A stretch of DNA of 64,000 nucleotides from Prosapia bicincta (lineage: Eukaryota; Arthropoda; Insecta; Hemiptera; Cercopidae): contig JBAIZL010000002.1 of NCBI GenBank assembly GCA_036971475.1, forward strand, positions 334,326,320-334,390,319, in the 5' to 3' direction. The position numbers and the translations under genes were made by a program. The notes under the pieces were generated by a model, which was not told where the DNA came from, searched no databases, and was given only the letters and a program-made list of their open reading frames with translations. This document shows positions 54,361 to 64,000 of this stretch, piece by piece (the stretch's first letter is position 1; each line of letters opens with the position of its first letter).

Positions 54361-55218
54361 CAGTTAACTCCCGATTATCTGTGTAATAGGGTGGCCCGGC
54401 AACGACGAATAACCGAATTCCCCGGATAATCCGCTATGAACAAAGAATACGCAAAACGATCGATAATCGATTATTATACCATAAGTTACACAAATAATGA
54501 CCCCGGTTAGTGCAATTCACAAATAATCTTCAGAGGACAAAATAAATACAGAAAATAATATAAGATGTCGATCTATTTGACGGAATATAACATGTTCATT
54601 TATATGTCTAACGATTTACAATATGTACATAAGTATATGTCAAAAGTAAGTATGTATGTACATATGTAATTTCCTTTACACATAATACAAAAAAAAATCT
54701 GTCACTTTCGTTTTGTTTTTGTGAGCATTGATTTAGTTTTAATGTGCGATTTAAGTTTCTTGAGAACCATTTTATCGCACATTGTCTACTTGTACCACAA
54801 AGCCATAAAGATCGATAATGTATATGACAGGCATGGATAATGCATATGTCACATCCTAGACTATTTATAGCCGAAATTAGCTGACATTTGTTTACAAGCT
54901 TATGATGCACATTAGGTTTTCGGGTGTCCAAGGATTTTGTCATTGTCTCTTATATACTGCAGTCTTCTCGCCCCTTTTATTTCGCTGGCCCGTGTCGGGA
55001 TGCTTGCCTTTCAATGTAAAAATTAGTACGTACATATATCTATTCCCTTCATCTTAACTTCTATTAAGCCTTATATGTATTTACGTCGTAATACACCGTT
55101 TGGAAATTTAAACACATGAATCTGATTGGAATAAAAATTGGATATTTGTAAAACAATGGCAGACCCCGGATAATCCGCAAACCTGGTAAACCTCCCACGG
55201 ATAATCGGGAATTTACTG
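54361..55218. mobile_element. pogo-like non-autonomous element, copy 1 (858 bp)
   Basis: Ends CAGTTAACTCCCGATTATCT and, reversed, CAGTAAATTCCCGATTATCC, with TA on both sides (54359-54360, 55219-55220). Closely related to 61680-62210, sharing GGGTGGCCCGGCA, AAAACGATCGATAATCGATT and the whole 3' part. It contains the TATA module (54775-54930), absent from the shorter copy. Confidence 0.9.
54775..54930. repeat. shared TATA-containing module, copy 2
   Basis: CCTAGACTATTTATAGCCGA and GATCGATAATGTATATGACA, the same module as at 28480-28640 and 60965-61100, here inside a pogo-like element rather than a TTAA element. On the minus strand: GGCTATAAATAGTCTAGG. Confidence 0.6.
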
Positions 55219-55358
55219 TATTTAATATATTGAATATTCCCAAGACTAATAAATATTGTTAAGAATATTATGATTCTGTTTGTGGTAGAATGTTAAGTAA
55301 TAGTACTGAAGGTAATTACAGTCTTAAAATTACTTTAAAGAATATAAATGTTTTACAG

Positions 55359-55449
55359 GGATGAGGCGAGACAATAACTACAACAGGGCTTACTCTAGAA
55401 ACCGTGGTCGAGGGCACTCATATCGAGGGAATAACAATATCCCACAAGG
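55359..55449 (+). CDS. RBBP6: RBBP6 exon L: Arg/Gly/Asn-rich segment
   Basis: Acceptor TTTTACAG at 55351-55358, donor GTAAGT at 55450. After completing Gly, 29 codons read MRRDNNYNRAYSRNRGRGHS and then YRGNNNIPQ, an RG-rich stretch of the kind found in RNA-binding proteins. It ends with GG of a Gly codon. Confidence 0.88.
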
Positions 55450-56412
55450 GTAAGTAAAAACCGACTTGTTAGAAATTAAAATAATGCTAGAACTCAAAAC
55501 CCTTAATCAGTAATTTTCTCAACTTGTTCCAAATATCTATTTATAACACAAACCTTTTGTTAATGTGAAAATGATGCCTGTGACGATAGCACTGGTTGGG
55601 TTGCGATGCACTGGTTAAACAGTGTAAGTAATCCAATCTGGCCACACTTAGAAGGAATATTGTAAAATTATTACAAAATTAAAAATAAAAGTACCCAATT
55701 TTACAACTTTTGAATAATACTTACAACCTGAAAATGGGCAAAAACTAACCGTGGCTTACATGGTATGTTGAAAAGCACAAAAAAATGAAAAATAGAAACC
55801 AATCAATTGGTTTTTATCTTTTGGGATTAATTATAGAAGTCCTTTATTATCAGTAAATAATTTTTTTTCACTACTCTCCAAAGTATTAACATTTGCTACA
55901 GCATCTCGCTCAAATATAAATATAAACAGGGAAAACATTAAACCTATCGCCCAAATACAAGATAATTAATTACATAGCCTATTGAATAAAAAGTCAAACA
56001 CAAAGAAAAAATAGTGCATAATAAAAAACTTTACTTAACTTTCAACAGGAGCTCTCTAATTTATTTGTGGTTGTATTGCTCAACCACAAAACATATGATA
56101 CTAATTTACTATTTTCTCATATGTATGAAATTATTTAGAATATTTAATAAGTCAATGTTTTTACACTGATTTGTTGTCCTTTTCAAGTCATCATTAAACG
56201 TATGGCCTAAATACAGACAATTTATGTCAAAACAAAACAAATATGAACAATTTATGTCAATATGAAGATATTCAGAATATATCACTATAATTTGTGAATG
56301 TTACTGTAATTTACACAAATCCAAAAGTGGATTTCACCAATGCCTCGACACTAGAATCGGAATTGAGAATTGGTCGCAAAAGCTGATTCCAAATACCTCC
56401 ATTCCACCGCAG
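55450..56412. other. intron 12, 5' part, unassigned
   Basis: AT-rich. Nothing recognised before the tandem repeat. Confidence 0.4.
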
Positions 56413-56715
56413 CCGGTGTTTACATATTGGGTGATGAAAAATCTGTCGCTGCTCTAACATACTGTCGCATTTACACATCAGGCGATAAAATATCTATGTA
56501 ATATAAAGTTGCGTTTACACAAAAATTGGTGTTAAAATATCCGCCACCACTCTAAAATGGTTGTGTTTACACATCGGACATTAAAATATCCGTTACCACT
56601 CTAACATAATGTCGCATTCACAGATCGGGTGGTAAAATATTTATAGCCATTATAAAATTATGTCGAGTTTACACGTCAGGCGGTAAAATATCTGTCGCTG
56701 CTCAAACATAATGGC
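56413..56715. repeat. diverged tandem repeat, about six units of 50 bp
   Basis: Units run TTTACACATCGGGCGGTAAA, ATATC(T/C)G, then ACCACTCTAACATAATGTCG, with varied bases. Unit breaks fall near 56461, 56510, 56560, 56610 and 56665. The half-unit TTTACA(C/T) spacing is very regular. It resembles subterminal repeats of some DNA transposons but no ends were identified. Confidence 0.85.
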
Positions 56716-58321
56716 GGTTGTATCGATAAAATTTTGGAATTGGCCCACCACTAAGTCATACCTTTCTGGTAAAGTAGAGAACATTCTAAGAAGTAAAGGA
56801 ACTAGATATTGCAAGAAATTGCTAGAAGCTGCAAGTCTATATATATAGCATATATGAAGAAAGTTTTTGTAATGAAGGCAAGAGAGTACAGTTTTATATG
56901 TAAGTAGACTTTTAGCAAATTCAGTAATTATTCTTTGACCTAATTAAAATGTTTGAAATGCGTTATAAATGTTGAGTGTGTAAGTAATAATAGTCATAGA
57001 ATGTGTGTGAATTAATAAATAGTTATTTAATTTAGTCTACAATTGCCTTATAATTTATTGAACCTCGTTAAAAACATAACAGTATTGTTGTTACATTACC
57101 TAAACTTCCTAACTATTGTTGATCTGATGGTATTTAATATAATAATTCGAAACATTTTTAAGAGAATATAAAGAATATTTTAGTGCTGCCGTGTTAAGAC
57201 TATGTGGTACTGTGTTTTTGCCTGATCTGAGAAAGATGTCATCTCCGCTTTTTTATCGTCTATGTCTACATCCCGTTATTGTAATAAATCATACATCTAG
57301 GCCATCTTACCTTTTTTGTTGCTTGTCATTAACAGAAGGATGTTACAATACATTTGGAACCCTTTGATTACGTATTAAAATATGACTATCAACAAAATTA
57401 AATAACACTCCAAACTTAATGACCTGTCAATCTGACACCTGACCTATACTAAAAACAATCAAAAATTCTATTCTGAAGTAGGACACTAAAGTAGGAGAAC
57501 TTGATTTGTGTATTACAGTAAGTGCTGGGAATACACTTAAAATATCTACTAGGATAATTTGAGAAATAAGCGTATGCATCAAAGGTCATGGTTGCATACA
57601 GAGTAGGGCACAAAAATCATGAGTCTAACTTGATTGAATGTACATTAATTGGTTAATTCCTTAAAATAGGATGTTATCCTAAAATACATGTTATCTGAAG
57701 TTTTGTGTGTCCAAAATTGGGTCCACCTCTATATTTCTGATAAAACAATGCTTTACTATAATTATAAAAAAATATGCACTGATATGACTTATCAAAGATT
57801 TCAGTTTTGTGATTACTAACCACGGTGGTTGGAACATTCTCATTTCCACTCGCCATGATGATGTGGTGGCTGTCGTAAGTGATAATGTTTTGGAATGGGC
57901 CAGTCCAGTGTCAGTAGAGAGCATCTGATGCAATTAACTGTTATATTGCATGTTTGAATTGAGGAAGATTTCCTTGTGAAGTAATACAACTTACACTCTC
58001 TTAATTGCCTTTTATCTTCCAAACCATTTATATTACATTCTACTCATAAGTTAATATTGGTTCTAAACCATGCATTATTGTTACTGTACCTAAGTCGAAA
58101 AAATCCTTAGGTACAGGTTTTATTATTAGGACTGAAAGTTAAGAAATATACGGGAAATGGCGTAATATAACAAAGTGGCCATCCTGTGAATGATTATTTA
58201 GACTGAAGTTGTCACCAGATTCTTGCTCTCTATTTTAAAATTTTTAGGAGTGAATTGCACAAGAAGCCAATGTTAAAGTAATTGGCAACTTGGGTTTATT
58301 CTGTTTAATTTTTGTCCTTAG
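56716..58321. other. intron 12, 3' part, unassigned
   Basis: Overlapping minus-strand frames at 57674-58022 show no similarity. ACCTAAG and CTTAGGT near 58090-58115 form a short inverted repeat. Confidence 0.35.
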
Positions 58322-58471
58322 AGCAATTATCGAAGATCCATTAGCAGCTTTTGAAAAAATGTTAAGAGAGAAAGATACACGACATCGCCAGCTTCGTAGA
58401 CAAAGGCGTTCGTTTTCACGGTCACACTCAAGAAGCCGATCTAGGAGCAGATCACCACCTCCAAGAAAAAG
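58322..58471 (+). CDS. RBBP6: RBBP6 exon M: DPLAAFEKMLREKD motif and start of the RS region
   Basis: Acceptor CCTTAG at 58316-58321, donor GTATTA at 58472. It encodes EDPLAAFEKMLREKDTRHRQ, a short charged helix typical of RBBP6 proteins, then RS dipeptides (SRSHSRSRSRSRSPPPRKR). RS regions mediate contacts with splicing and 3' processing factors. It ends with AG of an Arg codon. Confidence 0.92.
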
Positions 58472-58939
58472 GTATTAATATATTTGTTTTTTAAATTTTT
58501 ATTTTCAGAACTGTAAAAAATAGTAGAACATTTAAAGGAAACCATCTTCCAGTGTTTCTATTTTTTTATTATGAAGCGGACTTACCAATATAAGTATATC
58601 TAGTGTCTGATCCAGTAAGTCTATAAATATAGGCCTATATGAAAGCAAATTATAAGTTTATAGTTATTTTAATTAAAACATTTAAAATAAATATTTATTA
58701 ACAATAATAAATTTTTTAGCGCTGTGGACTAATTTTTTTAAACTCAATAAAGAAAACTGACTAACCACATTACAATTGTATTGTGGTTAGTGGGTTTTAT
58801 TTCTTTAGTTTGAAAAAATTATTAACATGTACAAAGTGTTTTCAACTTGAGAGTTATACCTGTACATACCTATCAGTTTTTCTTCAACATTTTAATGTCA
58901 CAAATTACTCTAAACTCAGCCAACACTCATCGATGACAG
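58472..58939. other. intron 13, 5' part, unassigned
   Basis: AT-rich; the plus frame at 58783-59004 is opposite LINE-like sequence and is not called. Confidence 0.35.
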
Positions 58940-59780
58940 CCTTGTTATTAAATGCTGTGCTGCCCAGTAGAGCTTTATCTGTTCCTGCAAGACATCATTA
59001 TTAAAAGTGACCCAGAGCAATGTCGATAGTCAGATGATCAACTGTAGCTTCATCTTCTAGGCAGAGAGGATAGGTGGAGTAGTCTGCGAGGCCAATTGGA
59101 TGCAGTAGGCCATCTAAAGTAGCAAACCACAACATTTCTTTTCAGACCACTGGGGTTGGCGTTTGATCTTATGCTTTGTTCCCATTTTTTTTGCTAGAAG
59201 ATGGTGATCCATTTTAAATGGCTGTACGAAGCTTAAGGAACTTAAGGAAAAGCTCTTTTAGAAGTCATAGCTGGTTCTATCGAGTTAAGTTAGCTTCTCA
59301 TTGCTGTCAAGACCACAATGTCCAGGAATTGTAGAACAATCTCTTTTCTGGCCAGAAGTTTTAATATCGCTTCTTTGCACTCTGTGATAACATCGCCTTC
59401 TTGTGGTAATACAGAAAAAAGTTGAACCTGCAGTGATGTAGCCAGAAAAGAAGACCACCTTTGTATCGGTGCAAGTTGTCTTTCCAGCAGTATGACAAAT
59501 GGCATCAAAGTTATTTCTATAAAAAACCAACTGGGAATGATTAACCCATGAAGGTTGTATAGAATCCAACTCCGCTGGACTCTCCTAAGATGATCCATAA
59601 GAGGATGCATTCAGCAGCAGGGTAATTGTTACTTACCATTCCTAATGCAGTTGACCTCAAGAGACTGTGGTATATTGGTTTTATGTTGAGTGAACCAGAC
59701 AGAATCAGGTTCACAGGAATATCAGGCGTTCCCAAGGGAATTGAGGGTAACAAAAGGGCTGACACTCATCTTGATTGATA
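58940..59780 (-). pseudogene. LINE RNase H fragment
   Basis: Minus strand: STIPGHCGLDSNEKLT (about 59335-59288) matches the RNase H motif WIPGHxGxxGNExAD. The upstream stretches (to about 59770) are open in pieces. Downstream (59280-58940) reads like the region after RNase H, in broken frames. It is decayed, and its relation to the LINEs at 9526 and 19237 is unclear. Confidence 0.55.
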
Positions 59781-60081
59781 TGATGCTTTCCCCTCTAGAT
59801 CCAAGGCTTTCTATAATGTGGACTGAAAAAGCATCATCACACACAATCTATAGAGCACTATTGTGAACAGTGTCCAGTTTCTTCTTAGAAACCTTACTAG
59901 AAGTTATAGTATCAGTTCACACATTTAATTTGATCAAGTCATAGGTTTTAATTTGAAACACATGTTTTAGTTTCATTAATGTTACACTTCACTCAAAAAA
60001 CAAGATAATTTGAAGATATCTAATATTAATTCTGAACAGAAATATTTTATTTGTTAATGAAAGGCCATTTATTTTGAACAG

Positions 60082-60354
60082 GTCTCGTTCAAGAAGTGTA
60101 AGTCAAAGGTTATCCCGTTCACGATCTCGTTCATTGTCTCCACGAGTATCACGTCATATATCAAGATCTCACTCAGTCTCTCCTCGCCCAACCAGGACAC
60201 CACCTAAAACTATAAAAGTGTCATCGAGGAGTCCTGTAAGAAGTCGCACTAGGACGCGAAGTAGGTCTCGAAGTGTTTCTAGAGTGAGAAGTAGGACTAG
60301 AAGCAGGTCTCCAGTACCCACCAAGAGGAGGACTCGCTCATTTACTATCAGCAG
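60082..60354 (+). CDS. RBBP6: RBBP6 exon N: Arg/Ser-rich domain, last exon seen
   Basis: Acceptor TGAACAG at 60075-60081, donor GTAAAT at 60355. The 90 codons are almost entirely RS/SR dipeptides broken by a PRPTRTPPKTIKVSSRSPV patch. The frame is open at the donor (phase 2), so the coding sequence continues. I found no convincing further exon between 60355 and 64000. Confidence 0.92.
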
Positions 60355-60443
60355 GTAAATAGTAGACTTTCTTCAATTATTAATAAACCTAGTTTAGCCG
60401 TTAGATGTTTTACTAAACATTCATTTAATATAATGATTATTAA

Positions 60444-61472
60444 CACTTTCAGTACGGCTAGCGTTCCGGCACGATCTGGGTTCCCTTATGAGTTACAGAG
60501 AGCGTGCCGATGCGCTCCTAGCTTATTTTCTTAGATACGGCGAGCTCACCGGCACGCTCACTCCCAGGCTAATTGTAAACCTCTTTACTGTCGATATGTG
60601 TTTTTATAAAGGTTTGATTTTTATGTCAATGCTTCAGAAGAGTTTGGAGAATATTGTTTCTGAGTCGTTTTTAAATCCGACAATCCCAATTTAACTTTTG
60701 ATGCTTCAACTGTAACAATGTTTCAGGAAGTTTTATGAACAGATTTAATTTGGTTTAACTTTTATATTTTAATGGTTTGTTTAAATTTGAACCATTTAAG
60801 GTGGCAAAATATCCGGTAAAACAACGATCATGAAAATTAACTAAGCTTTCTGAACTAACGCAAGAATAAACGATAACTGTCCTATTAGAGTGAATGAACC
60901 GACTCAAGGTGGGAACAGATTATTGTAAATATGTGTCATTGCAAAATGCTTGGACCTAATGTGTCAACATAAGATTGTAGTAAACAAATGTCAGCTTATC
61001 TCAGCTATAAATAGTCTGGACGTGACATATGTATTATCTATGTCTCCGTTTACATTATCGATCTCCGAAACATTTGGCACAAACAGAAACAAACATTCCG
61101 AGTTAAACGTTGAGTACTTATTTTAGTATGTAATATATTTTAGTAGTAGGGCTTTTAGTTTTGTATATAAATTTCTTTTTTTCTCTGTCTTTTTTATTGT
61201 TTTCTTATTTGTCATACAGTAATTTATCATTTGTATTTCTTTTTTTAAATTGTAACCCGATAAATAAAACAATATTTTAATGTCTAATACACTGTTCTGA
61301 TGTCACCAATAAACATGTATGTGTTTGAGATGAAAACAACGGGTTCGATAAATTAGATGCTACGACAAGCTATGCAATCCGCATGGCGTTCCACTGCCGT
61401 CAGAGCTGGAAGTTAACGAGAAACAGACAGTAGTTTGATGAGATCACAAATATCGCCGCCGTGTTGAAAGTG
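60444..61472. mobile_element. large TTAA-type element, copy 2 (1029 bp)
   Basis: Flanked by TTAA at 60440-60443 and 61473-61476. Ends CACTTTCAGTACGGCTAGCG and, reversed, CACTTTCAACACGGCGGCGA. GC-rich palindromic left module (GAGCGTGCCGATGCGCTCC and GGCACGCTCACTCCCAGG) and CCCGATAAATAAAACAATAT are shared, inverted, with 27927-29285. The short frame at 60488-60694 is inside it and is not called as a gene. Confidence 0.85.
60965..61100. repeat. shared TATA-containing module, copy 3
   Basis: On + it reads CAGCTATAAATAGTCTGGAC followed by GTGACATATGTATTATC and ATTATCGATCTCCGAAACAT, the reverse of the modules at 28480 and 54775. CTATAAATAG is conserved in all three. Confidence 0.6.
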
Positions 61473-61539
61473 TTAAGCATAACTACATTGTTTAGTAGAT
61501 AGAGCGCTTGACTAAAAACTTAAGGGTGAGCCTCAATAG

Positions 61540-61667
61540 GACAAAAGAATTCCAAGATGCTTTTCCTTCCCTTAGCTGGAAAATACTAAGATTTAAATAT
61601 AGCGACAAAAGAATTCCAAGATGCTTTCCCTTCCCTTAGCTGGAAAATACTAAGATTTAAATATAGC
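61540..61667. repeat. 64-bp tandem duplication
   Basis: GACAAAAGAATTCCAAGATG to AAATATAGC occurs at 61540-61603 and 61604-61667, with one difference. It lies just before the pogo-like element at 61680. Confidence 0.95.
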
Positions 61668-61679
61668 GAAATAGAAGTA

Positions 61680-62210
61680 CAGTAAACTCCCAATTATCCG
61701 TGGAATAGGGTGGCCCGGCATCGCCGGATAACGAATTCCCTGGATAATCCGCTATGAACAAAAAATACGCAAAACGATCGATAATCGATTATTATACCAT
61801 AAGTTACACAAATAATGACCCCGGTTAGTTCAATTCACAAATAATCTTCAGAGGACAAAATAAATACAGAAAATAATTTACAATCCTATGATATACATTA
61901 AGTTTTCGGGCGTCCAAGCATTTTGTCATTGTCTCTTATATGCAGTAGTCTGCTCGTCCCTTTTATTTCGCTGGCCCGCATCGGGATGCTTCCCTTTCAA
62001 TGTAGAAATTAGTACTTACATATTTACATATCTATTCCCTTCATCTTAACCTCTATTAAGCCTTATATGTATTTACGTCATAATTCACCTTTTGGAAATT
62101 TAAACACATGATTTTTATTGGATTAAAAATGGGATATTTGTAAAACAATGGTAGACCCCGGATAATCTGCAAACCGGTTAATCCGCCCACGGATAATCGG
62201 GAGTTTACTG
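61680..62210. mobile_element. pogo-like non-autonomous element, copy 2 (531 bp)
   Basis: Ends CAGTAAACTCCCAATTATCC and, reversed, CAGTAAACTCCCGATTATCC, with TA at 61678-61679 and 62211-62212. It matches 54361-55218 except for a missing internal piece of about 330 bp that includes the TATA module. Confidence 0.92.
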
Positions 62211-62929
62211 TACTGTGTTAGTTACATTACTTTCTTTTAATACTGTATGATTTAAATAATGAGCTGGTTCATTGTTATTATTGTAGAATCAAAAATTCCA
62301 GGTTTAGATTGTTTTTTTTTTTGCGTTCAAGAGCATATTTAATATTCTAAAATACTCCCATTTGAGATGTGTTTCAAATTATTTCAAAATTTTGATAAAA
62401 CAAAAAAGGTTGCCTAATTTGAAACTATTTTATCTTGTCTATATGAACACTTGTCAAATTGTTTCCTGTCTTAGATCCTTTCTTCTGTTTATCAAAACAC
62501 TGTACATTCTTTAATTTTCTGATAAAATGAATATAAGTAAAATAACGAATGCTGAAATTTTAAATCAATAATTGAAAAGCCTTATTTTTTTGTATTATTA
62601 ATAAAATATCTATGATGGGTGTGGGATAGATTAAAAATGGCAATCATGTACTCGGGTTTTGAAAAAAATACATTTTCTGTGTTTAGATTGTATATTTGAC
62701 CTTATAATATAGGGGACCGAAAATAACCATTTATCAGGTGCAGTTTAAAGTTTTATTGCTAGAGGGCTGTATTTTAGATTTCTTCTTTGTCAGCATACCA
62801 GATGTTGTTACATGAAAAAGTTGCACTGAGTAGATATAACAGTTTTTTTGCAACAAGTTTTTACACATCTTTGAAGTTTTGAATGGCTTTTATTCAAAAA
62901 CAGTGTGTGACAATAATATATAGTCTATG
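62211..62929. other. unassigned stretch after the last visible exon
   Basis: AT-rich, no coding similarity; no RS-type exon found. Confidence 0.4.
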
Positions 62930-63850
62930 CAATAAGTATCGGCACTGGTTCCAAAAATCAAAATTCATTTCAAATATCATACAATTGCTTAAAAGTTTAC
63001 AAAATACATTCCTCCTGCATCGATACACTTAGTTTGGCGCGTCTGCCACTAGTCAAAAGACTGCTGGAAGTCAGTTTCCGAAATACTGTTTCCAAATACT
63101 AATGTCCTTTCGGGCAATGTTGTCACGCCGAATTTTGCAAGCAGCTGCTGCACAACAATCACACCGTGGCATGGCGTGTTGACATGATGTAGTTTCCAAT
63201 TCTTCGCAGTGGCTGGTCGCAATTTTGCAGGCGTGTCAGTACTTGCATGCAAAATGCAGCATTTACTGTCATTCCAGTTGAATGAACTCCTTGTGAACAA
63301 TACCACGTCGGTCGAAGAAAACAATCAGCATGGTTTTGATTTTGAGATCCGACCTTTTTTCGGACACAGAGACCTCTGAGTGTGCCATTTGTTTCCGGGA
63401 TGTACTGGAACACCCACGATTCATCGCCAGTAATAACATTGTTGAGAAAACCTTCATCTTCCTTGGACCCAGTCCAAAATTTCTACCCGTGACAGTTTTT
63501 GTTCCTCGCTTAAGACTTTCGGCACCAGCTACACGCACACTTTTCTCATAGCAAGATCCTCTGTTACAATGGTGTGGACGGGTCTGGCTGATAGGCTGGT
63601 TTCCTCTCTAATAAGGGTGATAGTTAAATGCCTATCGGAGTCCAAAACTGTTTTCATTTCGGCCATTTGAGCATCGGTTCGAGCCACTTAAACATTGTGT
63701 GCCACTCAAAAACTTGTACTGCTCAAGGCATCATCCCCATAAGCCTGTTTAATGAGTTCAAGGATCTCGGACGCGGATTTCTTGAGTTTAAAGCAAAACC
63801 TCACAGTGTAGTGGTCTTTGACAGTCCGCTCCATGCTGGCACGATGACAC
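62930..63850 (-). pseudogene. mariner-type transposase relic
   Basis: Minus strand, in order: MERTVKDHYTVRFCFKLKKS and EILELIKQAYGDDALSSTSF (63833-63715, N-terminal HTH), WVFQYIPETN and a shifted KTMLIVFFDRRGIVHKEFIQ (63415-63275), MTVNAAFCMQVLTRL (63273-63229), KNWKLHHVNTPCHG (63205-63164, second catalytic position, Asp changed to Val), VVQQLLAKFGVTTLP (63154-63110) and a final TKCIDAGGMYFVNF (63029-62988). Frameshifts are frequent. It extends close to the window end and may have its terminal repeat beyond 63850. Confidence 0.85.
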
Positions 63851-64000
63851 CATTAAAAATCACACGTCACAAAAAACCACCTCCTGTCTCATTGCATGGC
63901 CTCAGGTGACTGAATTAAAATGCGCTTGAGTGATGGGGGACCCCTTTACCTAGATCGACCGGGCGGACCGGCCTCCACCGCTCCGTTGAGGATTCAGTGA
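63851..64000. other. window end
   Basis: Less AT-rich sequence (CGACCGGGCGGACCGGCC at 63956-63973) that is probably the outer part of the mariner relic or a further repeat; not identified. Confidence 0.3.

Larger units (their letters stand above)
300..60354 (+). other. RBBP6: gene model: RBBP6/SNAMA-type E3 ubiquitin ligase, partial at both ends
   Basis: Fourteen exons (300-387, 4443-4485, 7067-7117, 14275-14363, 18190-18304, 33180-33304, 38608-38762, 42415-42573, 45861-46248, 49769-49905, 53180-53296, 55359-55449, 58322-58471, 60082-60354) all have AG acceptors and GT donors. They join in one frame of 659 codons without a stop. In order the protein shows the end of the DWNN domain (residues 1-25), a CCHC zinc knuckle (109-122), a C4C4 RING (198-238), a Pro-rich middle and an Arg/Ser-rich tail. 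This order is specific to the RBBP6 family (SNAMA in Drosophila). Family members are nuclear, bind p53/Mdm2 or Rb in animals, and take part in pre-mRNA 3' processing; those roles are family knowledge, not seen here. The promoter, start codon, stop codon and C-terminus are outside the window. Confidence 0.95.

Noticed and set aside
58290..58478. Met-start frame covering exon M as a separate small gene
   Set aside because: The start codon is upstream of a clean acceptor at 58321 and the frame equals the RBBP6 frame, so it is an exon, not a gene.
60488..60694. Plus-strand 68-codon frame near the last exon, as a further RBBP6 exon
   Set aside because: It lies inside a TTAA-flanked element and has no RS or RBBP6-like sequence; the phase does not match either.

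Overview
The window is AT-rich animal (arthropod, most likely insect) nuclear DNA. Its only recognisable host gene is a long split gene on the + strand. Fourteen exons between 300 and 60354 join in one reading frame, with every splice phase matching, to give 659 complete codons of an RBBP6/SNAMA-type E3 ubiquitin ligase: the end of the DWNN ubiquitin-like domain, a CCHC zinc knuckle, a C4C4 RING finger, a proline-rich stretch and an Arg/Ser-rich region. The gene is open at both ends. The start of the DWNN domain lies upstream of the window, and the frame is still open at the last donor, so the 3' exons lie downstream. Introns run from 1.6 to 14.9 kb. I see no bacterial genes, operons, tRNA, rRNA or CRISPR.

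Nearly everything else is transposon debris inside the introns. Intron 1: a mariner relic and a hAT relic. Intron 2: a 0.8-kb palindrome built from two copies of a Penelope-like (PLE) terminal repeat, each with a hammerhead-ribozyme fold, then a PLE GIY-YIG endonuclease fragment. Intron 3: a minus-strand LINE with RNase H, and a 160-bp tandem repeat. Intron 4: more PLE ends and a TTAA-flanked MITE. Intron 5 (14.9 kb): a pogo-type element carrying an inserted LINE with an exact 13-bp target duplication, a foldback TTAA element, another hammerhead relic, a larger TTAA element and a PIF/Harbinger remnant flanked by TTA. Intron 6: inverted PLE fragments and a second copy of the intron-4 MITE. Intron 7: an IS630/mariner-type relic split by a hAT element with an exact 8-bp target duplication. 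Intron 8: a mariner scrap. Intron 9: a mariner with both ends and TA flanks, then a PLE palindrome and a second PLE family. Intron 10: a pogo/Tigger element starting 33 bp after an exon donor, and a third MITE copy. Introns 11 to 13 and the 3' part: two related pogo-like MITEs, a 50-bp tandem repeat, a LINE fragment, a second large TTAA element and a mariner relic.

The most interesting signal is the set of hammerhead-like folds at PLE ends. At least three sequence families keep the same layout (stem I, CTGATGA or a variant, stem II hairpin, GAA or a variant, a short self-complementary stem III, cleavage base, stem I'), and they sit in inverted PLE structures at several loci. Boundaries of decayed elements are approximate unless a target duplication is named. 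All family assignments were made by eye from motifs.
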